Below the pieces are notes generated by a model. It did no database searches, had not been told where the DNA came from, and was given only the letters and a program-made list of their open reading frames with translations. A program made the position numbers and the translations under genes. 64,000 nt of DNA from Orientallactaga sibirica (Eukaryota > Chordata > Mammalia > Rodentia > Dipodidae): positions 7,619,501 to 7,683,500 of the forward strand of contig JAEOAD010000015.1 of the NCBI GenBank assembly GCA_036365145.1. The letters are read 5' to 3'. Position 1 is the first letter of the stretch, and each line of letters opens with the position of its first letter. Below are positions 56,158 to 64,000 of this stretch, one piece after another.

Positions 56158-57128
56158 CTCATTTAGGTTTTGATGATTGCATTGTGAAAGGCTTCAGCTC
56201 TCTCTTCTTTACATAATATGATGGACTTAGTTCTTTCTGATAGAAAGTGTGGGGAAAAAGTCAACAAAAATACTTAGGCCAATCACTGTGCCCAGTAAGT
56301 GATCATTTCCTTTTGCCAATAAAATCTTCTAAAAATACTCCCTAAAATATATTTTGAGGATGGTTTGCCTCTTCCCACCCTCTGTCCTTCTGCAGTAGAT
56401 AATGACAATCACAACACAGTTATAGTCATGAATTTATTTAATATAGAACAGTGGTGAAGTGAAGCTGTCAAATCTTCCTCTCCCATCACATGGCCATATG
56501 TCCCCATCTTCTGCATCTTTAATCAGACTTAGCATCCAGAACGGACACTGTGGCAGGCAAATGCTAAGGTGACTCTCCGTGATTCCCATTTCTTATTCAT
56601 GTCTTTTGAGTATGTAAAGGACCTATGAGTTGCTTCTCTCCAAGAGAACATGGCTAAGTGCTGGGGTGTCACTCTTGGGATTATGTTGCAGTGTATGAGA
56701 GTCTGTCTCAATAGTAAATGCATTACTGGCACTTTCTTTGCCAGCTTGCTAGAGTAAGTGGTCATGTTGGGAAGCCCACATGGGCCTCTGTGACTAGCGG
56801 GAGACTCTAATCACTCAGAGAAGCTTTAAATCACTAGCCAACAGTAAACTAGGTTTTTAACCACAAGGAAATGATTATGACTGAAGTAGGGCCTTCCTAG
56901 GCTTGATTCTGGGTGAAAACCTAGCTTTATGACACCTCATGGTTGCTGTTTGAGATGCTGCACAGAAGACACAGCTAAGTGTCTAGACTCCTGACCCCCC
57001 AAAAAAATGTGAGTTAGTAAATGTGCTGCTTAAAATTTGTGACAATTGATTGTGCTATAGTAAAAAGAAATTCCATTCTGTCTCTAATAAATAAATAAAA
57101 ATGAATAAATCAGAGAAAAAAGAAAAAT
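56158..57128. other. Unique sequence; AT-rich tail-like run at 57080-57110
   Basis: 'ctgtctctaataaataaata' near 57077 looks like the tail of a DIP-like SINE whose body is missing. The rest shows no feature. Confidence 0.45.
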
Positions 57129-57130
57129 CA

Positions 57131-57345
57131 GGGCTGGAGAGATGGCTTAGCAGTTAAGGTGCATGCCTGTGAAGCCTAAGGTCCCAGGTTTGATTCTCCA
57201 GGTACCACATAAGCCAGATGCACACGGTGGCACATGCATCTGGAATTTGTTGGCAGTGGCTAGAGGCCCTGGTGCGCCCATTCTCATTCTCTCTCGCTCT
57301 GTCCTTCTCTCTATCTCTAATAAATAAAAAAAAATAAATAAATCA
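57131..57345 (+). mobile_element. DIP-like SINE, sense, full length
   Basis: The head is gggctggagagatggcttag, the B box is ggtttgattct, and 'agccagatgcacacggtggc', 'tagaggccctggtgcgccca', a CT stretch and (AATAA)n follow. The flanks share 'aataaatcagagaaaa'/'aataaatcagaaaaaa', a probable TSD blurred by A-richness. Confidence 0.93.
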
Positions 57346-59385
57346 GAAAAAAAGAAATTCACAGAAAGTGGGAGTTTGTGGTCACCCACATTGGAGGAAA
57401 GGGTCAGTGCTGCTCCTCTAACATTTTGTAAGTCAGTTAAAACATGGCCTCAGTGTTCTACTGAAAATGAAAAATTACCTCATCACTTTCTAGAGAGAAA
57501 TTGGGACTCTTTCTAGTTTTGAGCTCTTATGGCTGCTAACGTTGATGTCAGTAGTCTAACTGTATCACCTTAATTCCATAAAAAATGCCCACTAACAGCT
57601 TCACATGGTGGCTCTATCTCAAGATTAAAGGTTTTAGTACTAGGAAGATGGCTCCACATGCATGTACATACATGTACACGAATACATAAATACATGCACA
57701 TAAACACACATAAAAATGTTTAAGAGGGCTCAACCTGGCTTTCTCACCTTCCAGATCTGCCTGTTCTCCATTGCTTTCTGCTTGAGGACATGGCACTCCT
57801 CTGTTATTAGTCTGGATCCCAATGGCCAGATGTTTTCCTGGCCTTGACCAGAAGAAGTAGCTCAGGGATTTGGGGTCTTATGTCAAGAATGGAAAGATAT
57901 TACAACCTCACAAATCTTAGGCTTTTGTCAATTGTCCCTCTGTCCTCCCGTTGGACCTGCATTCTTGTCCAAAGGATAAGATAGGAAGGATAAGGATAAT
58001 TTAATCTAGCAGGTGAGGATGTTTTAAGCATCAGGCCCAGATAATAGATGAGTGAATTGCTAAGATGCTGGTCTAAAGTCTCTGTATTTGCTCCAAACAC
58101 AGGAAGAAGGAGGAAGATGTCAGTCACAGATCTATGTCTCCTTGCTCTGCCTTCCAGTCTTCAGAGCAGCCAGGTATGAAGTGATGTGTTAAGTTAGAAT
58201 CTGAAGCTTCATCAGATAAAGAATAGTTTTTTTTTTACTTGAGTTCTCCTGAACCTAAGTGTAAACATGTTCTTCTCTTGACAAGTCATGGGTTGGAATA
58301 TCCTCCACCATCTGCATCATTTGTCAAATCTGTACATGATAAGTGTTGTATTTTCAGGTGTGGACAATGAAAGGTGGTATCATCTGTTTAGGTAACCAAG
58401 CAGAAGAGCAGAGAGCAACTATGCTTGTTCTTGAAAAGGCGAGACAGGATCACTGAAAAAATATCAGTCTGGGTAAAGAAGACAAAGAACAGAAGTTAAA
58501 GGGATGAACATGAAGTCAGTGCATAAGACAATGGAAAGCTCATACTTCACATTACAGGGTTGGGATAAATACAAGGGCTAAGTGAAAGGTACACAGGCTG
58601 AGAAACAAACAATGCAGCCAAAACAAAGCCTTTACTTACTTACATTATATGCCATAAGTTCTACTTTATCTGACAAAAGGCACTCCATATTTGGTCCTAT
58701 GTTTTCTAGGACTCAATGATGAAAAAAAAAAAAATAAAAGAACCAAATGTATGAATTGCATTTTCTCCACAACAGGAGAAGAATAGCTGCTCAAAAGAAC
58801 CAAACAAATTCTGGTATTGCATCTAGAGACATAAACATTTCTAGGATGCAAATGAAAAGGAGGCAGTGTAATGTAATAAACCACATGCTCCACAATACTT
58901 AATGGTGAAGTTTGCAGCAAGCATAAAGATATTCCTTGTAAAGTACCCTAGCAAGGCTATGGCAGCACCCCAAATGGAGGCTCCTGGAAGCAGTCTCCAC
59001 GGGTGGGGACATGATGCGATGCCGTCCCATACTTATACCACTGTCTAGTTGGCTTCAAGGGAAGATTTCAGTCTCTGGAGGAAAGATGTATTTCTAATCC
59101 ATTCATCAGCATCATCAAAGTGTTTCTCTTAACACTGAGCAACAATCAGTTTAGTGTTCTTTTATTACAGATTACACACTACTTTTAGAAGATGGCCACT
59201 CAGGATGGATATTGGAACAAGAGCCACTAGAAGCTTCTAGACTGATGAATATAATGACTTACAGAGTCATGTGTGAGATTCCCTGTCGGCAGATCAGTGC
59301 TCATTGCTAGAGCATATAGGTTCTTCTCTAAGTTGTGGGTAAAGGGTCAACTAAAAACCACTCAGTAATTGTTTCCTTGTACATT
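57346..59385. other. Unique sequence
   Basis: About 2 kb. A CA/CATA-rich patch at 57655-57715 may be a decayed B4 tail. No exon or other repeat is recognised. Confidence 0.5.
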
Positions 59386-59515
59386 ATATTGTGATGAATA
59401 CTGCTCACGATCTGTTAGCTACAACAGTGAACAAAGAAGGACTCCTCCTCTTTGGGAGCACACTCCAACTGGAGATTGACAAACAATAACCAACAGATGC
59501 ACACTAGCTTTGAGG
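59386..59515. mobile_element. Possible L2/MIR-class ancient repeat
   Basis: 'gctacaacagtgaacaaaga' and 'ctttgggagcacactccaac' resemble a common ancient repeat phrase ('...gaacaaaa...ctcatggagcttacattc...'). Confidence 0.4.
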
Positions 59516-59535
59516 AAGTGATGTATCTTGAAAAC

Positions 59536-59594
59536 CTGGGTCCTTAGGCTTCTCAGGCAAGTGCCTTAACTGCTAAGCCATCTCTCCAGCCCTA
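59536..59594 (-). mobile_element. DIP-like SINE head only, antisense
   Basis: 'taactgctaagccatctctc' and the preceding 'ttaggcttctcaggcaagtg' are the tRNA-like 5' part. The remainder is missing, so this is a truncated or recombined copy. Confidence 0.82.
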
Positions 59595-59601
59595 TTTTCT
59601 T

Positions 59602-59738
59602 TCTTTTTGAGACAGGGTCTCATGTAGCACAGGCTGCCCTCATACTAAGTGTATATCCAAGGAAGACTTTTTAAACTCTTGATCCATGTTCCCACCTTTC
59701 AAAGTGTTGGTATTATAGACACCACCATACCAGCTGGG
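59602..59738 (-). mobile_element. B1 SINE, antisense, old
   Basis: 'ttgagacagggtctcatgta', 'gcacaggctgccctcata' and 'tggtattatagacaccacca' follow antisense B1. It is diverged. Confidence 0.8.
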
Positions 59739-60044
59739 TTTTATGTTTCAGTGAAAGAAGACAAGGTATGTGTAATTCAAGCAGTACACTTGCCCTTCTG
59801 GTGGACTGATCACAATTGCTATTAATCCTTTATTTTTATTAAAACAGTAATCAGTACTGACCATGTGTGCAGATTACATGTCCTTGAGACGTTTTGAGTT
59901 TGCATGAAAGTGGTGCCTAAAGGGAAGAGTTGTTTTTATGATGGTAGAATGGATACCAATAGTTATGTAAAATTTAATATTGAAGGATATTCCTATTGGG
60001 AATTATGATATTAGGGCTGATAGAACAAATGGAACAAGTCCCAC

Positions 60045-60388
60045 AGCCTAGGCAGTTCAATAACAGAAATGCTTAGTTTTTCTAGACCTGGACTCTGGAA
60101 GTCTGAGATCAAGGTGTTGGCAGAGCTGGTTATCGCTGAAGCTCCTCTCCTTGGCTTATAGATTCCCACCACCTCCTCACCATGCCCTCACTGGCCTTTG
60201 TTCTGTGTCTATAAACAAATGTCCTCTGATTAAAAGGTAAAATAGTAATAGATTAGGGTTCATGCTAATGCCCTTGTTTTAACTGAATCACCACTTTAAA
60301 GACCCAAGCTCAAACAATAATCACATTCTGAACTGCTTTTGGTTAGGGTTTCAGCATATGAACTTTGGGGCACATAATCCAGTCCATA
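60045..60388 (-). mobile_element. MLT1/MST-like LTR, antisense
   Basis: 'ggaagtctgagatcaaggtg', 'ttggcttatagattcccacc', 'agggtttcagcatatgaact' and 'taatccagtccataaca' follow the antisense of an MLT1/MST-type LTR. Its last bases form the target of the L1 at 60404-62468. Confidence 0.75.
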
Positions 60389-60410
60389 ACAGACCTTATT
60401 TTTTTTTTTT

Positions 60411-60580
60411 AAGAGTGAATATAAGATTTACTCAATGTGCCCACATCTCTGGGGTCCTGACATGAGGCTTAGGCTTAAAAGAGGGCAAGAGGTATGCATA
60501 ATGGAGCAAGCAGTTCTTGTGCTTCCAGATGTGCTCCCACCCATCCACATTGCCCTGGCTCCATTTGTCCTACAAGATTT
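60411..60580 (-). other. Putative 3'-transduced segment
   Basis: It lies between two A-tracts of one L1 insertion and is not L1-like. On the minus strand AGTAAA, a known variant poly(A) signal, occurs at about 60430-60435, roughly 20 bases before the terminal A-tract. A plain alternative is unique DNA trapped by two independent events. Confidence 0.5.
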
Positions 60581-61739
60581 TTTTTTTCTTTTCTTTTCTT
60601 TTTTTTTTTCTTTCTTTTTTTAAATATATATATATTTTTATTTATATTATTTTGATTTTACATTCATAGTAAAGGATCCATTGTCCTCCTCCCTGTCCTC
60701 CTTCTTTCAAAGGGACCCTTGTCAATGGGGAATGTGGGTCAAGCATTGTGAGGTTGGTTAAGAGTTCTGGGGGGTTGGCCCCAGTCTCTGTGCATAATGC
60801 CCCAACTATGGCTCTAACAATCTTTCTGCCCCCTCTTCCGCAAGTTTCCCTGAGCCACATTGGGGTCATTTTAGTTCTGCTTCAGTGATGCGGTTTCGGG
60901 AGCCTCTGTGTCTCTGGATCTCTGGCTTAGTTGGAGGTGGATGTTCTCTGTGTTTATCTCCTTGGCCTTTTGCTGGTGTCATGATCGCCATGAATACTGA
61001 ACTCTTGCCCTTCCCCTGCGTTGTTCTATGGTTTCAGCTGGGGCCCTGGTGAGGTGTGGTTAGCTGATCCTCCCTTCAGGTTCGATGTCCACCTGAAAAA
61101 AGATAAGCAAATTCTCCATTGGAGAGAAAAGTTAGTACTAGGTAGAAGGGATGACCATCTATGTTTTGGAGGGAAATTTATATGCGTTGGCTCTCTTCTA
61201 GCCCACATTTGGTGGTATCTTGATCTTGGAGACTGAGCTCATTTTTTGTACCTGGTTTTGACTTATTTCCCAGTTCCAGCAATGAGTTCCATACCACTGA
61301 GTGGATCTATTAGCCAAATCAAGAGCAGTTGGTTACCCACCATGGCTGATTGCCACTACTGCACTTGTATGAGCATTACGTCAAGTTGTTTCCAGCTGGG
61401 TATCTTAGACTGCCAGTTGTTTGGACAGATGTCGGTCATTTTCCCCAGTTGCTTGTATAGCGCCCTCTGGTACTAGACTAGCTAACTGTCTGGGGACTGA
61501 CCCTCTTCCAGATTCTGAACATATCTCTTCGTGTTTGGTCTCACACACGTAAGCTGTCTTCAACAGTAGGGTCTTGCCATTAACCTTTGGTGGGTCACCA
61601 AGAACTCTGACAGAAGTCTGTCTATTTTGGGAAACCTTGTAGGTGTTTCAGATCAACAGCTCATTGTGGAAGTTCACCCTATGCTGGCACTGGGAGTTAT
61701 AAGTCTGCACCTAGGAAGATGAGGGAAGAAAAAGATAAT

Positions 61740-61831
61740 ATAGAGGAGAAAGTGAGTATAGAGAGGGGAGGGAGAGAGAACGAGAGAGAGAGAGAGAGAG
61801 AGAGAAGAGAGAGAGAAGCAGGACAAGATTA
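61740..61831. repeat. (GA)n tract in L1 3' UTR
   Basis: A purine run with a near-perfect GA core at about 61780-61803, corresponding to 50557-50611 in the related L1. Confidence 0.92.
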
Positions 61832-61972
61832 AGGTTGGCCTTCATGATGCTCTCTCCAGGTTCCTGTGGTTCGGGTGTTCCCTCTGCGGGCCTGTTGAAG
61901 GATCAATGTTTTAACCTGTTGTTCAGAATAAAGGGTTTTATAGTATCTTTTCCTTTTGGGTCCCAATTTGTA

Positions 61973-62046
61973 TCCCCCCCCCTTGTTCTCCCTCCCACCC
62001 TCTCGTTCCCTCCCACCCTTACCCTCCCTCCCTCCCACCCTCCCTT
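61973..62046 (-). repeat. G-rich polypurine tract of the L1 3' UTR
   Basis: On the minus strand there are repeated GGG and GGGG runs spaced by one to six bases, over about 70 bp just 3' of the ORF2 stop. A polypurine, G-quadruplex-capable tract in the 3' UTR is a known shared feature of mammalian L1s. Confidence 0.85.
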
Positions 62047-62101
62047 TTGTCTGGGCTTCAGAGTGTTTATTTGGTTTGGCCACCTGCCACATGGTTTCAG
62101 G

Positions 62102-62468
62102 TTAGGAGTGACAGATAAACGAGACCATGCGACGCTTATCTTTTTGTGCTTGGGTGAGCTCACTGAGGATGATCTGTTCCATGTTTGACCATTTTTTTTC
62201 AAATTTCCTTATTTCATCTTTCCTTACTGCTACGTAGAATTCCATAGTATAGATATACCACATCTTTGTTATCCATTCATCTAGTGATGGACACCTGGGT
62301 TGATTCCAGCTCTTTGCTATTATGAAATGAGCAGCTATAAACATGGTTGAGCAAATGTCTCTGATCTGAGGCTTGGGACCTTTAGGATATATGCCCAGTA
62401 AGGGAATAACTGGGTCCATTGGTAGGTCTATGGTCATCCTTTTCAGGAGCCTCCATATAGCTTTCCAT
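62102..62468 (-). pseudogene. L1 ORF2 C-terminal fragment, open
   Basis: This is the last roughly 120 codons of ORF2p in one open frame with a plausible natural stop at 62102. It reads PVIPLLGIYPKG, DICSTMFIAAHFIIAKSWNQ, EWITKMWYIYTMEFYVAVRK and ILSELTQAQK. This region includes the cysteine-bearing C-terminal segment of ORF2p. It lacks all upstream domains because the insertion is 5'-truncated, so it is non-functional alone. Confidence 0.9.
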
Positions 62469-62483
62469 ACAGACCTTATTTTT

Positions 62484-63704
62484 ATTACCAGGTTGGCAAG
62501 GTGAAAAACATAGTATCTAAGCTATTTACATCTATAATTGACTGAAATCAGATGATTTGTGGAGAGAAATAGCTTTTGCCAAGCTTTAGAGCAGGGTATA
62601 TGAACTTAAAATAGTTGATCAACTTTTTATCATTTTCTATGTTCTGTAACTGTTTGCACAGGACCACAAGGCCTTTCCTGGAATGATTGGAACCAAGTAT
62701 GTTTCAGAATTCAGAACCTTTAGGATTTTAGAAAGGGAAATAACCTGTGCATTAACATATCTCATGGAAGTAAGGATGTGTCTTTGGCAGCACACAGAAA
62801 TGCATGTTGATATTTCACAACAGAATATGCAAATATAAATGTAATAAATACCAGATATGAATTTAGGTGAAATTCTTACTCTTACGTGGATTCTAGTCAG
62901 ATTTTGGATCCATATGGTTTATGTAAACAAATTGTACTTGATGAGTAAGGGATTGTGACTGTATACTCTTGGGAGTATCTTTTTCCTGGGAATATGAAAG
63001 TTTTCAGCTGGAGACAACTTAGTTTAAATATGCATATATTTCTCTTTTATTTCTTTATATTTCTTTTTGAGATTAATGGTTTGTTTCTGCATTTAATTCC
63101 TTGTTGAAGCAATAAAATGAGTTGCAGCATTTTCCTTTAATAATTGCTTTGGACCCATCCTATTATTTTCCTATGTAGTTATAGGGATAGTATTTCCAGC
63201 TTTTTTCTGACCCCATCTCTTCCTGACATCTTTCAGACTTGCTATGATAAATTTTCTTTCATCCTCTTTCTTTGACTTCAATCTATTAGCTTTTATTTTT
63301 AAATACAAAATTTAATTTTTTAAATAAAACCACATAAGCTTTCATTGGGACCTTCCCTGTCTCCATTCACAGGTAACTGTCTAGAGCTGGGACAGGCCAT
63401 GTCTGACCTGGTGCCTCTGTAGGTGGATACTTTCCAGGATGACATGTTCTACTGAGTGACAATGGCCTTGGGGTGACTGGGGTAGAGAGGAGGTCAATGA
63501 AGATGAATCTAGGATAAAGAAACTAAGAGACCAAGAAGCTTATGTGATAGATTAGGGTCTCGAGTCATTCAGAAGACAGAAGGACTCAGAGGGGCAGCAG
63601 CCTAGGGTGTCTGAATCAGAGAACATGATGAGCAGGAGAGAGAGAGAAAGACATATAGCTGTTGGTGCCACAATTTAAAGTGCAGTAGTGCTTTGCAGGG
63701 TAGA
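62484..63704. other. Unique sequence, AT-rich
   Basis: No exon or repeat is recognised. There is a short (GA) run near 63637. Confidence 0.5.
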
Positions 63705-64000
63705 GGGAAGGTTTATTTTTCAATTTTTTAAAAAATGGATTGGGATGAAATTCACATGATGTAAAATTGACCATTAACAATACAGACCATTAATAGTACA
63801 GTCACAGTGCAGCTTAATCACCATTTTCACCCAGCCGTAAATCACCTCCATTACTCCCGAGTGAAAGACCTCACTTCTTCAACCTCTCCCTTCAATCCCC
63901 TTCCCATCCAGGCCTTGAAACCACCAAGCTGCATTTTGTCTCTGTAGATTTCCTTATTCTTGGTAAATACTACCATACAATATGTGGCCTGTTATGTCTG
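63705..64000 (-). mobile_element. Ancient L1 (L1M-type) 3' UTR, antisense, runs off the window
   Basis: 'gggatgaaattcacatgatg', 'caccattttcacccagccgt' and 'catacaatatgtggcctgtt' follow the antisense of an old L1 3' UTR. Confidence 0.75.

Larger units (their letters stand above)
60404..62468 (-). mobile_element. 5'-truncated L1 with 15-bp TSD and candidate 3' transduction
   Basis: TSDs are acagaccttattttt at 60389-60403 and 62469-62483. On the minus strand, 122 codons of ORF2 C-terminus (62468-62102) are followed by a 1.5-kb 3' UTR down to a T-rich (A-tail) block at 60581-60625. Then come about 170 bases of non-L1 sequence and a second T-run at 60401-60410 next to the TSD. This order suggests read-through of the L1's own poly(A) site with copying of downstream DNA. 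Confidence 0.88.

Overview
This window looks like non-coding mammalian nuclear DNA, intergenic or intronic, from a rodent. It carries SINEs of the B1, B4 and ID types, rodent-style L1 elements, solo LTRs of the ERVL-MaLR type, ancient MIR, L2 and L1M relics, and many (CA)n, (GA)n and (TAAAA)n microsatellites. A further abundant SINE has tRNA-like A and B boxes, the middle phrase 'agccagatgcacaa' and a CT-rich, (ATAA)n tail. It is not the murid B2; it resembles the B2-superfamily 'DIP' SINE described from jerboas and their relatives, so a dipodid rodent (for example a jerboa) is my best guess. That species call is inference from memory of repeat families.

I found no host protein-coding exon, tRNA, rRNA or CRISPR array that I could support. 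The only convincing coding sequence belongs to a transposon: an open L1 ORF1 (935-1810, minus strand). Its downstream ORF2 endonuclease region is broken by in-frame stops and a lost catalytic residue.

Layout: 1-3099 is the 5' part of a minus-strand L1 that keeps its 5' end. 4090-7321 is a MaLR provirus with two LTRs, split by a later L1 with a 15-bp target-site duplication (TSD). 7.6-13.9 kb is a mosaic of B4, L1M, MIR, B1 and an older L1 that received a 644-bp solo LTR with a 6-bp TSD. 14-16.2 kb is mostly unique, with one compact cluster of transcription-factor-like motifs. 16.2-17.8 kb is a nest of MIR, B1, LTRs and a SINE. 17.8-26 kb is mostly unique DNA with MIR and B4 copies and a GGAT/GATA-type satellite. 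26.7-27.6 kb is an L1 3'-UTR insertion. 27.6-42.5 kb is mostly unique with scattered SINEs, L2, MIR and LTR pieces. 42.56-44.9 kb is an ancient L1 whose 5' half is inverted and which was later hit by three SINEs. 46.4-52.8 kb is a pile of L1 3' ends, followed by a SINE and a B1 back to back. 53-60 kb is mostly unique. 60.4-62.5 kb is a 5'-truncated L1 with a 15-bp TSD and about 170 bp of non-L1 sequence between two A-tracts, a candidate 3' transduction. The window ends in an old L1M fragment.

Nothing here amounts to a new biological system. The value lies in the nested insertion history, which can be read directly from TSDs and interrupted elements, and in a few repeat-free patches dense in homeodomain, octamer or AP-1-like motifs that could be regulatory. 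Repeat family names were assigned by eye and need a RepeatMasker check.
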